Shown: in pieces, positions 55,231 to 64,000 of the stretch
Numbering within the stretch: the first letter of the stretch is position 1
Layout of the letters: each line of letters opens with the position of its first letter
NCBI GenBank assembly: GCA_014607495.2
Contig: CP053172.1
Coordinates: forward strand, 3,238,888 to 3,302,887
Direction: 5' to 3'
Length of the DNA stretch: 64,000 nt
Source of the DNA: Carposina sasakii
Lineage: Eukaryota; Arthropoda; Insecta; Lepidoptera; Carposinidae
The notes under the pieces: generated by a model
What the model saw: only the letters and a program-made list of their open reading frames with translations
Databases searched by the model: none
What the model was told of the DNA's origin: nothing
Program-made: the position numbers and the translations under genes

Positions 55231-58200
55231 TATATATATATACTATTATTATTATTATTATGAAACCTAAAACTGCTCAGGCCCAAGACTAATTTGCATA
55301 ATTTCTGTGAACGCCGGGCGCGTAAGCGATCTTTAGAGTTGTTTTATGTCTTACTAACAAATGGAGTTGACGCTGGGTTCTGAAAGGCTAAAATGGAACC
55401 AATATGTTAATAAAATAATTGGCTATGTTCTAGTAGATATGCAAAGCCCGGAAACGCAAGCGAAACCACTGCCCTCACTGGTTACCACGTTGGGCAAGAT
55501 GGAGCTGGACAGCCCAGGTATATATACATACATATATCTCCATACTCGGAACAAACATAGATCTTTAGTGTACCGGGATTCGAACCCAGGACCTTGGCGT
55601 CGCAGGCAGGGTATACCTACTAGACCAGTCGGCCGTCAATTTTGAGGGTGTAGTTGAGATGTACAAGTTCGGTTATAGGTACTAAAAACACCGAACCCTC
55701 TTGTCCCTCTACTGATTGAAAGTAATAAATTTTTTATTATATACATACAGGGTGTTAGTGACAGCCAGGCAGATACTGAAATGCTGAACAACTACTATTG
55801 TGTTGAGTTATACGACAGTGTTATTAGCCGCATTTTTAACTTGATTTTCATACATACATATAATCACGCCTTTATCCCTGTGTTAATAGTTAAATATTAA
55901 TATTTGTTATTGTGTGACACATTGCTGTTTTTTGGGGTATGTCAAGCGAAAAGCTATGAATATAGCCTACTATGAAGAAACAAGCCATCTCGAAATTACA
56001 TGTGCATATTAACAATCATTTCCAGTGTCATCCGCATCGACCCAGTCCCCATCCGCCGCACTATTCGGCGTAACGACCGCTCCGGCGCCGCACAAGAGTC
56101 CCATCAACATCCTGTACGAAAACTATCCGGGACTCACGTTTTTGTGTACCTACGGGGATGGCAGCTCGCTCGATGTTACGCAAGGTAAGTGTCATTTACA
56201 CCCTGTATGAACCCTATAAACAACTAGCTCGATGTCACGCAGGATTAGTGTCATTGTATGTACACCCTGAATAAACCTCCCTCCAAAACCCATACTATTT
56301 AAAATGCAGTTTCACTACATATTATAAAACAAAGTTGCTTCCCTGACTGTCCCTATGTATGCCAAGATCTTTTAAACTGCTCAACGGATTTTGATGCAGT
56401 TTTTTTTTTTAAAATAGATAGAGTGATTCAAGACGAAGGTTTATATGTATAGTATTGCACCTGTGCGAAGCCGGGCCGGGTCGCTATAATTAATATTCCT
56501 CTACAACTTGAAAAAATTGTTTCAGCACCGCTTCAGCTAAGTCACAGTATGCGATTCAAAGTCGTCTGTCAAATCAAAGAGCACAAATTCGAGGGCTATG
56601 GTAAGCGAAAGAATAAGTAATTTATCATCAATCATCATTATCATCATCATCATCAGCCTATTGCAGTCCACTGCTGGACGTAGGCCTCCCCTATGCCACG
56701 TCACAAGACTGCCATGGGGAGTATTTGCCCATAGTCACCTCGCTGGGCAGGCGGGTTGGTGACCGCAGTTTGTATTTTCGGACTATGTTGTCAACATGGG
56801 AGATTTTATCTATCGCTTTTAAACACTATCGAAAATTTAAACATTGTTTCTGTTAAATATGGTCTAAATTTTACACATCAAAAAAATATATTTTAAAATC
56901 AGTGTTTCACTTCAGACGAGGTTGTATAATAACCCCGAAGGCGTCTCACTTAATGTAAGAATAGATTTCAAACTTTGTGAATATCTTATTTAAGGATCCA
57001 GCAAGAAACTAGCCAAGTTGGCAGCAGCCAGATCAGCGTTAGCAGTGTTAGAAGAAGGGTCGGCACCTACCACGAATGTGACGCCACAATCTGCCGGGTT
57101 CCTACCGCAAACACTGGCAGATCATATCGCACAGTGAGTTTAGTTTGTAGATTGGACTGGACTGCTTTATACGATGTTGTCGCCGTACGCGGGAGTGAGA
57201 GAGACAAAACACACTTTTCTTCCAAACTGCGGGCAAGAGGTCGGTCTTCAGGCAATCTTCAGTGGCTTCTCTTGTTCCTATTTTGCTTCCTTTTCAATCT
57301 GGGGTCTTCCTAAGCGCGCGCTAGCGCGCTTCGGGTAGCGGGCCTGAGGGATTCCCCTGTGCCCGGGCAAAGTCTCGGCGCGCGACAGCGCGCCGGTCAA
57401 TGTTATGCGGCCAGAGGCCGCGCTGCCTCGGCTTAGTCGCCGAGGCAGCGAAGGACAGAACTTATATTATATATACACAAGTGAGTGCATGGGGGAATGC
57501 CCATGCACTCAGAAAGAAGGGACGACACAACTTTTCGGTAGGACGGCAGGCAGACATGGCCGGGTAGATCCGCCGATCGGTCGGTGACGTGGAGATTTTG
57601 CCCCGCCCTCGGCCGATCGACACCCCTGCCTGCTACCGCCGCCCTACCGAGTATAGACTAGACAAACAGGACAAACATAAGTATATACATGGGACAGACA
57701 TTTGAAAAAAGGGACAAAACAGCTATATAATAGTAGTGCCACCAGGGCATAAAAACTATATACAATTTTGTAGGCGCTAAGGGCCGATGAGTCGGCCATA
57801 GTGCGCCTACTTGTGGGTCAGTCCGGTGGTATGGGGGGTCAAATCCTATATTACCCGGCATCGCTGTCGAGTGGGATACTCAACAGCTCCCTCGGTTGTG
57901 GGCGGCCGTCTGGCGGCCTCGCATGAAGCGGAGCTAGCCCGCGGAGATGGGCGTGCGGCCCGTTGTCGGCGCGGTCGAACATTCGACGCGCCATTCGGGC
58001 CACGAATTGCTCCACTTTCGTCATTTTGAGGTCCCGAGCGATGACGTCATTACGGACGTACCGCCCGGCCCTCGCAATGCTGCGGAGGGTGGAGCTTTGC
58101 AAGGCCTCAATCCTCTTTCTGTTTGAAACAGAGCAAAGTTGGAACCAGGCCGGGGCCGCGTACGTGAGACGCGGCCGAACATATAACTTGTACATGGTCA

Positions 58201-61200
58201 GCCTGGTTCGGAGGGGAAGCGTGGACTGCATGACAGGCCGCAGCAGGGCGCGCGCGGTCTTCGCGCTGCGCAGCACGTGCTCAACCATCCCAGTCATCCG
58301 CAGCCCACGGTCGATTTGGCAGCCTAGATACCTGACAGTATGCTGCCAGGCTATCGGCTGCCCTCGAAGCGTGAGCCTGGGAGGGAGCTCTCGCTGCTGA
58401 CCCGTCAGCAGGGCAACGGTCTTTGCCGGATTGGCTGACATCCGCCATCTGTCAAGCCAGTCCGGAAGAAGGTTGAGGACCCTTTGCATTTGATCCACCG
58501 CCAGTGGGGAGCTGCGCGATGTGGCAAAGTACGCGCTATCGTCCGCGTACAGTGCCAACATGCCTTCAAATTCCCATGGGAAGACCACCTTTACGGTCGG
58601 TATGTCATCTGTGTAGATGGCATACAAGACCGGGGAGAGGCAACTGCCTTGAGGGACGCCGGCCAATATGGGGTGGAGTTGCGAACTCGCGTTTTCCACC
58701 CCTACGAAGAACCGCCGGTCATTTAGAAATGACGCGACGATTCTTATGAGGGCCGGCGGCAGTCCCTGGCCAATGAGCTTGCGCAGCAGACCTGGATGCC
58801 ACACACGGTCGAAGGCCTTCTCCATATCGAGAAAGACTCCCACCGTGTACCTCTTGTGGTTCCGCTCTGCTGCTAAATGGTCCAACACACGCACAAGTTG
58901 AAGCGTCGTAGAGTGCGCGTCTCTGAAGCCGTACTGTTCCTCGCGTAGCGAAACATACGGCTTCAGGCGCTGCAACAATAGACGCTCAAACAACTTGGCG
59001 ATGTTGGACAGGATGGTGATGGGGCGGTAGTTGGCCGGGTAACGCTTGTCTTTGCCCGGCTTTGGTAGCGCTACGACTCTACCGACTTTCCAGAGGTCAG
59101 GAAAGTGGCCAGTACGTAGCACTCCATTGAAGAGCCGGGCTAGACAAGCGAATCCTCTCCTAGGTAGGTACTTCAGAGCCATGACTGGAATGAGGTCATG
59201 TCCGGGTGCTTTGCGAGGGTTCATCCTGCGAACCTCACTCGCAACTTCGGCGGGCGAAATAAAGGAGTCTCCGCTGAGAGGCGGGACCGGTGCTGACATG
59301 AAGTCAGAGACTGCCTCCTCGGTCGTCCGATGAAACTCCATGATTCTCGGAGCGCTGCTGGGAGGATGTGGGGTGAACTGAACCGCCAAGTGTTCCGCGA
59401 GCACTCTTGCTCGCGACTCGGCGGTGAAATTGTAAGTGCCCGTGGGATCTATTATAGGACAAACCGGCAGCCTGGCTTTTGTTAGCTGCCGGTTTAGCCT
59501 ATAAAGGCATGTGTCATCCTCACGGGCACGGTCTAGAACTTTTTCCCAGCAGGCGCCCCGAAAAGCACGAACCTCATCGGACACCTTCGCTGAGAGAGCG
59601 TTGAGGTCTCTCTTGACCGAGGGGCAGCGAGAGCGCGCCCACAGGCGCGCTAGCCGCCTCTTCTCATGGAGATCTCTCTTTATGCCCGCCGGTAGATCGT
59701 CACGACGTGCGGACCTTGAGCTTAAGGTAGAGCTGGCCGAGTCTATAGCCTCCTTGAGCTGCGCTGTGAAACTCGTAGCTGCGGACTCTACGTCCTCGGC
59801 GCTATGGACAGATGGGAGATGGAAGTTCGCCATGATGCCCTGGACTTTGTCCCAGGCCGTTCTGCGTCCCGGTGAACGGGGCGGAACAGAGACGGCCCGG
59901 GTTGATACCGACACCAGTATCGGGAAGTGCTGAGAAGAAGTTATCTCATATAACACTTCCACGGATACTGGCGCCGGTAGGTTCTTGTGAACTACTATGT
60001 CCAGGACATCAGGCCTATGTCGGGCTTCTGTCGGGACGTGAGTCGCCGTGAGTGGACCTATCACAGCGCAGCTACGCCCCTCTGCTGCAGAAAGCAGGGC
60101 TCTACCTGCCGCGGTTGTTGTCCGGGAGTGCCATGCCGCGTGTTTGGCGTTCAGGTCGCCAATCAACAGCGTCGGCGTGTCCCCCACAAACACGGCGTCA
60201 AGATCCGATGCCAGGAAGGTGCCTTCGGGCGGCCTGTACGCTGCGTACAGGTGCCACGCCCGTCCGTTGCTAAAAACTTTTACCCCGATAGAGCGGGTTT
60301 TCTGAAACGGCGGTAGGTCCAACTCCTCGTGCACAAAATCCCTGCGGATCAAAACCGCGGTGCCCCTGTATGCCGTATTGGACACAGGGGACACCTCGTC
60401 TCTTCTGTACACGAAGAAGTTGGGCAACGTAATCGCCGTCTCTGGACGGAGCTTCGTCTCACCCAGGAGGACCACGTGAATGCTTCCTTTTCACTTTTCT
60501 TCTTATTTTTCTTCTTATGTCGACGGTTCACCCTTACCGTCTGGAACGCGGTAGAAATTCTCTACGTTTTTCCCTAACATTTTTTTTCTAGTTTGTCCCT
60601 TGACTGACCTCTTTTGCGCCCTATATTTATTTCAAAACAAACTTTAACAATGTATAACATACGACAAGTAGGCTACTTTATACCACACTTTATGTGACAC
60701 TTAGGTTACTTTATACGACATTTTTTGCTAGTTTATGTGACACTTTAGCTACTTTATACGACACTTGGGCCACTTTATACCACAAATACTTATGCTCACA
60801 AAGACAAGATAATTATTGCGTGGAAGGGGTATAAAAATAGCTTATTACGACCTTATTCTCTGACGTACCGAATATACTAATAAAATTTCAAAGAAATCGG
60901 TTCAGCCGCTTCGGAGGAGTTTAGTAAGAAACAGCGCGACACAAGAATTATACAGGGTGTAACAAAAAGGGTATGTTAAGCGAAAAGCTATATGAACAGC
61001 CCACTGCAGAGAACCTATCCACAAAATTTGAGACCCGAAATCACATGTTTATTTTTCCGGATAGTATGGAGAATTTTTAAATATCTCTGGAATTTTCATA
61101 CAATCTTCAAAAATAAAAATGTGATTTCGAGTCTTAAATTTTGTAGTTAGGTTCTCTATAGTAGGCTATTTACATAGCTTTTCGCTTGACATACCCTTTT

Positions 61201-63689
61201 TGTTACACCCTGTATATACTTATTGTTTTTGTTGCAGACTAGTAAACGAGAAGTTCAACGAAGTAATGAAGAATGATGTGGTGCACTCGAAGCGTAAAGT
61301 GCTTGCCGGCATCGTCATTACTATAGATAACAAGATCGAAGGCGCTAGGGTACGTCCCTTTATAATATACAGGATGTAACAGAAAGGGTATGTTAAGCGA
61401 AAAGCTATGAAAATAGCCCACTGTAGAGAACCTATACACAAAATTTGAGACTCGAAATCACATTTTTATTTTTCAAGATTGTATGAAAATTCCTGAGATA
61501 TTTTAAAATTCTCCATACTATCGGGAAAAATAAACATGTGATTTCGGGTCTCAAATTTTGTGGATAGCTTCTCTACAGTGGGCTATTTACATAGCTTTTC
61601 GCTTAACACACCCTGTAGAGTACGTTTCACCGTATAGTTCCGATGGATCATGGCGCTAGTTACTATGTATATGACGACATTTTCTGTGTTACTGCATACA
61701 AATACGAATTTTAGGAATCTTAGTTCCGAAATCAGGCAAAGGAACTGTTCTACAAAATGGACAATACTAGGTTTTCCCCCTCGAAGTCCCCCCTTCTGAT
61801 ACCCTTAATAACCTCACAGTGTCACTCTTACGAGTAAGACAGATTTAATGACACCTCTCAAGCAGAGGCGGCTTGTCCTAAGGAGCGCTGGTGTAGTGAA
61901 CGAACCACCCACGAAGATTACATAGGCAGTCTATATTTCTCTATATTTATAATTATATTTCAAATTCTACTATGCTTATACAATAGTGTCTACGCGTTTG
62001 TCACAAGTAAGTTGTAATCTTATGTATCGAGTGGAGCGCCAGCGATCGCGCTCCAATGAAACGAAATTTGGTACGATTCCTAGTACTGTATTCAATGAGA
62101 GCGAAAGAGACATAGAACGCGTGAAATAGAAGATTTCGTATGAAAAATTAGCCTTATCTGGAGCGCCGCTCACATTAATTCGTAGCGTGCGATTGCGGCC
62201 ACTAGCTGTCGCTTAGTGCGAGTTAGAACGCGATATGGTTGTCTTTAATGTGTTTCATTAGGTTATCTGATTTTAAATAAAAGTGATGTTGGACAATTTC
62301 ATCCAGTAAGGGAGTGATCATGCGGCGTTTCCAAACTGTAATTTGCATCCGCTCATATTAAAAAACCCCCATCAAAAATTATCACGTGCCGCGTCTGCTC
62401 TCAAGCTCAAATGCGACAAGCAAAAGCATTGGATTCCTCTTAGTCGTGCGTGAGGGACACTGGATTTTTTTTTTGCATTTTTGTGTTTTTTCTTTAATTT
62501 TTTTTTTGATTTTTGACAGTCTACAACAAAGATTTCTATTTTCAGGTGATTGCAGTAACCACAGGCACGAAATGTGTTTCAGGGGAGCATATTTCAGTGC
62601 GGGGCCGAGCGGTCAACGATTGTCATGCCGAGGTATTTATTTATCTATTATACAGGGTGTAATAAAAGGGGAATGTTAAACGAATTCGCCACCAGAGGCG
62701 CTAGTTTAATGAGGGATTTATTATCAACTAGCAGTTGCCCGCGACTTTATTCGATTATCGCGCGGTGGTGCCACCTACGGCAATAAAAAGTAGCCTATGT
62801 CCTTTCTAGGGCTCTAAACTATTTGTGTACCAAATTTCATTCAAATAGGTTCAGTAGTTTTGCCGTGAAAGACGGACAAACACACACACACACACACGAA
62901 AGATTCATTTTCGCACGTAATATGACAGATTCCAATCGACGCTGTGACTAAACCATTGCATTAATAAATGAAATTGTATTAGGCGTTACAATTCGGAAGT
63001 TCAAACATTCACTATGGGTGCGCCCACCACCGGGCCCTACACCCTCCACTGACCCTCGGATCTGATAACTCATAATTGCGACAACAGGCACTTGCACTAA
63101 CTACAATCGCCACGAGAAACCAGACCCGAGCACCTAGCATGCAAGACAATACATTGCACTATTCCGAAATCAAAAACTAGATAAATAATCTACATATGTT
63201 TCGCCAACAACCGTGGCATCCTCAGGATTATAGAAATTAGTAAATTAGTCAACCACTAATTATTATGAACCTCTAAAACACAACAATTGTTGTCGCAATT
63301 ATGAGCTATCAGATCCGAGGGTCAGTGGAGGGTGTAGGGCCCGGTGGTGGGCGCACCCATAGTGAACATTGCATTAATACTAATACTTTGAACCGTTTTG
63401 AGATTCAAATTTTAAACACATTCCAATTCGAAATTCACATTCGAACAGTTTTAAATTCAAAATTGCCGGGAAACATGGAAACGACAGAACTTAAAAGGCA
63501 TGCCTCCTCGTATGTGGTGTAAGCCTGTAGGGAGTCCACCAGAACCAGTTGACTTATGAAAGGGGTCTAAGAGACCAAAGTTTGGGGACCCCCGGTATAG
63601 ATATATATATTTCTTTTCACAGGTAGCAGCAAGACGGTGTTTACAGCGACACATATATGCCCAACTACTTATGTATGCGCAATCTGCAG
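52410..63689 (+). CDS. ADAR: adenosine deaminase acting on RNA (ADAR), nine exons, 3' part outside window
   Basis: Converts adenosine to inosine in double-stranded RNA, mainly in the nucleus. Nine exons join in phase (1027 nt, 342 codons plus 1 nt). The first two encode dsRBD1 ([53 protein letters not shown]). A linker exon follows, then three exons with dsRBD2 ([57 protein letters not shown]). The deaminase domain starts with [26 protein letters not shown] and NDCHAE; His-Ala-Glu gives a zinc ligand and the proton-shuttling Glu. The domain continues past the window, so later zinc cysteines are not seen. Two dsRBDs match insect ADAR (ADAR2-like). The N-terminus upstream of 52410 is unresolved. 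Confidence 0.95.
52980..53165 (-). mobile_element. RTE-type LINE C-terminal fragment
   Basis: The minus strand encodes [20 protein letters not shown] and [15 protein letters not shown], characteristic of the end of insect RTE-like ORF2. The plus-strand ORF across it is a shadow. Confidence 0.7.
53200..53425 (-). mobile_element. tRNA-derived SINE (family 1)
   Basis: Near-complete reversed copy with ACCGGGATTCGAACCC. Confidence 0.8.
53824..54089. mobile_element. foldback MITE 33 nt upstream of an ADAR exon
   Basis: Self-complementary copy from TACAGGGTGTAACAAAAGGG to GTTACACCCTGTA; ends just before the acceptor of the exon at 54123. Confidence 0.85.
54123..54285 (+). CDS. ADAR: ADAR exon: dsRBD1 second half
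   Basis: Acceptor GTTAATCAG, donor ACTG|GTGAGT, exit phase 1. Contains the basic [11 protein letters not shown] helix and the linker [10 protein letters not shown]. Confidence 0.93.
54617..54994 (-). mobile_element. MITE family 2
   Basis: Runs from ACACAGGATGTTTTTTGGTC to GGCAACGAAAAAACATTC. Confidence 0.75.
55102..55178 (+). pseudogene. degenerate copy of the ADAR linker exon
   Basis: Matches 55437..55517 closely (shared CAAAGCCCGGAAACGCAAGC and GGCAAGATGGAGCTGGACAG), with AG before and GT after, but net 4 nt shorter inside. It would enter in phase 1 and leave in phase 0, so its inclusion shifts the ADAR frame. Confidence 0.85.
55188..55244. repeat. TA microsatellite
   Basis: Long (TA)n tract, followed by an ATT run to about 55260. 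Confidence 0.9.
55437..55517 (+). CDS. ADAR: ADAR exon: inter-domain linker
   Basis: Acceptor TTCTAGTAG (an AG three bases earlier is also possible), donor CCCAG|GTATAT, phase 1 in and out. Encodes [20 protein letters not shown]. The intact member of the duplicated pair. Confidence 0.88.
55560..55645 (-). mobile_element. tRNA-derived SINE (family 1), head fragment
   Basis: TACCGGGATTCGAACCCAGG and the GGCAGGGTATACCTACTAGA head. Confidence 0.65.
55928..56005. mobile_element. foldback MITE fragment at an ADAR acceptor
   Basis: GGGTATGTCAAGCGAAAAGC and CTCGAAATTACATGTGCAT match the left arm of the family; the acceptor of the exon at 56026 follows within about 20 nt. Confidence 0.65.
56026..56184 (+). 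CDS. ADAR: ADAR exon: dsRBD2 first part
   Basis: Acceptor TCATTTCCAG, donor CAAG|GTAAGT, phase 1 to 1. Ser/Pro-rich linker, then [20 protein letters not shown]. Confidence 0.94.
56526..56600 (+). CDS. ADAR: ADAR exon: dsRBD2 beta-strand part
   Basis: Acceptor GTTTCAG, donor TATG|GTAAGC, phase 1 to 1. Encodes [18 protein letters not shown]. Confidence 0.93.
56645..56805 (+). mobile_element. LINE 3'-end piece
   Basis: CCTATTGCAGTCCACTGCTG and CAAGACTGCCATGGGGAG, shared with 9885, 11305, 51725 and 52240. Confidence 0.6.
56995..57133 (+). CDS. ADAR: ADAR exon: dsRBD2 C-terminal helix
   Basis: Acceptor TTATTTAAG, donor GCACA|GTGAGT, exit phase 2. The basic helix [20 protein letters not shown] contacts RNA in this fold. 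Confidence 0.94.
57297..60480 (-). mobile_element. 5'-truncated jockey-like LINE, antisense in ADAR intron
   Basis: 3.2 kb, clearly GC-richer than its surroundings, flanked by a 13-bp TSD TGCTTCCTTTTCA at 57284..57296 and 60481..60493. The 3' untranslated part (57297..57850) carries GC-rich hairpins and no poly(A). The 5' end cuts into the endonuclease domain. Confidence 0.9.
57851..60475 (-). CDS. LINE ORF2: endonuclease/reverse transcriptase, N-terminally truncated
   Basis: 875 codons including TAA, without frameshift or internal stop. Residues 1..190 are an apurinic-type endonuclease lacking its first strand region (LLGETKLRP at the start, [15 protein letters not shown] at 103..117, [17 protein letters not shown] with the catalytic His). 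Residues about 465..730 are the reverse transcriptase ([66 protein letters not shown], and YADD at 643..646). No ORF1 or promoter remains and the first codon is GTG next to the truncation, so it is probably not expressed on its own. Jockey clade is the best guess. Confidence 0.9.
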   Translation of the reverse strand: MVLLGETKLRPETAITLPNFFVYRRDEVSPVSNTAYRGTAVLIRRDFVHEELDLPPFQKTRSIGVKVFSNGRAWHLYAAYRPPEGTFLASDLDAVFVGDTPTLLIGDLNAKHAAWHSRTTTAAGRALLSAAEGRSCAVIGPLTATHVPTEARHRPDVLDIVVHKNLPAPVSVEVLYEITSSQHFPILVSVSTRAVSVPPRSPGRRTAWDKVQGIMANFHLPSVHSAEDVESAATSFTAQLKEAIDSASSTLSSRSARRDDLPAGIKRDLHEKRRLARLWARSRCPSVKRDLNALSAKVSDEVRAFRGACWEKVLDRAREDDTCLYRLNRQLTKARLPVCPIIDPTGTYNFTAESRARVLAEHLAVQFTPHPPSSAPRIMEFHRTTEEAVSDFMSAPVPPLSGDSFISPAEVASEVRRMNPRKAPGHDLIPVMALKYLPRRGFACLARLFNGVLRTGHFPDLWKVGRVVALPKPGKDKRYPANYRPITILSNIAKLFERLLLQRLKPYVSLREEQYGFRDAHSTTLQLVRVLDHLAAERNHKRYTVGVFLDMEKAFDRVWHPGLLRKLIGQGLPPALIRIVASFLNDRRFFVGVENASSQLHPILAGVPQGSCLSPVLYAIYTDDIPTVKVVFPWEFEGMLALYADDSAYFATSRSSPLAVDQMQRVLNLLPDWLDRWRMSANPAKTVALLTGQQRELPPRLTLRGQPIAWQHTVRYLGCQIDRGLRMTGMVEHVLRSAKTARALLRPVMQSTLPLRTRLTMYKLYVRPRLTYAAPAWFQLCSVSNRKRIEALQSSTLRSIARAGRYVRNDVIARDLKMTKVEQFVARMARRMFDRADNGPHAHLRGLAPLHARPPDGRPQPRELLSIPLDSDAG
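60494..60954 (+). other. ADAR intron sequence between LINE and foldback MITE
   Basis: AT-rich, with several ACTTTATACGACACTT-type short direct repeats (about 60665..60785), then a retroposon tail piece (60895..60955). No gene. Confidence 0.5.
60955..61215. mobile_element. foldback MITE 22 nt upstream of an ADAR deaminase exon
   Basis: Full-length self-complementary copy from TACAGGGTGTAACAAAAAGG to GTTACACCCTGTA. Only 22 nt, holding the pyrimidine tract, separate it from the exon. Confidence 0.87.
61238..61349 (+). CDS. ADAR: ADAR exon: start of deaminase domain
   Basis: Acceptor GTTTTTGTTGCAG, donor GCTAGG|GTACGT, exit phase 0. Encodes [20 protein letters not shown]. Bracketed by two foldback MITEs. 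Confidence 0.95.
61368..61617. mobile_element. foldback MITE 18 nt downstream of an ADAR deaminase exon
   Basis: Starts TACAGGATGTAACAGAAAGG; self-complementary to about 61617, where the end is slightly shortened (ACACCCTGTA). Confidence 0.87.
62546..62632 (+). CDS. ADAR: ADAR exon: HAE catalytic motif
   Basis: Acceptor TATTTTCAG, donor GCCGAG|GTATTT, 29 codons, phase 0. Encodes [20 protein letters not shown] and CHAE. Confidence 0.96.
62652..62690. mobile_element. foldback MITE end fragment
   Basis: TACAGGGTGTAATAAAAGGG then diverges; 20 nt after the HAE exon. Confidence 0.6.
62970..63275 (-). mobile_element. about 310-bp interspersed repeat, inverted relative to 63293..63370
   Basis: Reverse complement of 27720..28025. 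The arm 63000..63085 can pair with 63290..63370 (GGTGGGCGCACCCATAGTGA). Confidence 0.75.
63510..63597. mobile_element. hAT MITE fragment
   Basis: CTTATGAAAGGGGTCTAAGA matches the 15755/19920 family; partial. Confidence 0.5.
63623..63689 (+). CDS. ADAR: ADAR exon: helix after HAE
   Basis: Acceptor TTCTTTTCACAG, donor GCAG|GTACGG, exit phase 1. Encodes [20 protein letters not shown]; with the previous exon it reads HAEVAARRCL. Confidence 0.94.
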
Positions 63690-63807
63690 GTACGGTTTGT
63701 TATTATAAAACTATATCACTTTGTGACTAGTGTTGAAAACAGTCCGCTTCATAGAATAATAGGGATGATGACAGTTATTTTATCTATATTTATATCATAA
63801 CATCATA

Positions 63808-64000
63808 TGCAGGGTGTAACAGAAAGGGTATGTTAAGCGGAAAGCTATGTAAATAGCCCACTGTCGAGAACCTATCCACAAAAAATGAGACTCGAAATCA
63901 CATGTTTATTTTTCCCGATAGTATGGAGAATTTTCATATAATCTTGAAAAATAAACATGTGATTTCGAGTCTCATTTTTTGTGGATAGGTTCTCGACAGT
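63808..64000. mobile_element. foldback MITE cut by window edge
   Basis: Left arm and centre of family 1; arms AGACTCGAAATCACATGTTT and its complement are visible. About 120 nt after the last ADAR exon. Confidence 0.85.

Larger units (their letters stand above)
55044..55392. mobile_element. TIR element enclosing a copied ADAR exon
   Basis: The 35-bp ends (55044..55078 and 55358..55392; core CCTTTCAGAACCCAGCGTCA) are reverse complements at 33 of 35 positions. TTAA at the left end and CTAA at the right suggest a piggyBac-like target. The interior holds the exon copy 55102..55178, a (TA)n tract and unassigned sequence. Confidence 0.75.

Noticed and set aside
57963..60577. Several plus-strand ORFs of 75-145 codons
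   Set aside because: They are shadows of the GC-rich minus-strand LINE reading frame.

Overview
The window looks like a repeat-dense nuclear fragment of an insect, most likely a ditrysian moth or butterfly. It is AT-rich. Its genes are broken into many short exons with canonical GT/AG borders, and introns and gaps are packed with tRNA-derived SINEs, jockey- and RTE/CR1-type LINE pieces, hAT/Tc1-mariner/TTAA-type MITEs and Helitron-like elements. The Lepidoptera assignment is inferred from repeat style and gene similarity; species cannot be named.

Four genes are supported. (1) 1..3815 (+) holds the last three exons of an unrecognised coiled-coil protein; its 5' part lies outside the window. 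(2) 10404..37797 (-) is a complete 16-exon MOGS gene (ER glucosidase I, GH63), assembled exon by exon; all splice phases agree and the CDS totals 2415 nt (804 residues plus stop). (3) 41129..42358 (+) is POFUT2, an uninterrupted 409-codon ORF, divergent from MOGS. (4) 52410..63689 (+) holds nine phase-consistent exons of ADAR (adenosine-to-inosine RNA editing): two dsRNA-binding domains and the start of the deaminase domain including the HAE zinc/catalytic motif. The rest runs off the right edge. Two ATG-containing exon sets further upstream (43314..45986 and 47766..47808) may be alternative ADAR N-termini, but the exon linking them to the first dsRNA-binding domain was not found.

MOGS and POFUT2 both act on glycoproteins in the ER lumen: MOGS trims the outermost glucose of N-glycans, and POFUT2 O-fucosylates folded thrombospondin repeats. 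ADAR acts on nuclear dsRNA.

The most interesting structure is in ADAR. Its exons are closely accompanied by self-complementary (foldback) MITEs; one 112-nt deaminase exon has such an element 22 nt upstream and another 18 nt downstream. ADAR pre-mRNA therefore probably carries long dsRNA hairpins, the substrate of its own product. A frame-breaking copy of one ADAR exon also lies inside a 35-bp terminal-inverted-repeat element right beside the intact exon. Other clear cases are a Tigger/pogo transposon that interrupts a 42-bp minisatellite with exact phase conservation, a long-ORF antisense LINE in an ADAR intron with a 13-bp target duplication, an 18-bp minisatellite running into a MOGS splice donor, and several hAT, TTAA-type and Helitron-like insertions with readable borders.
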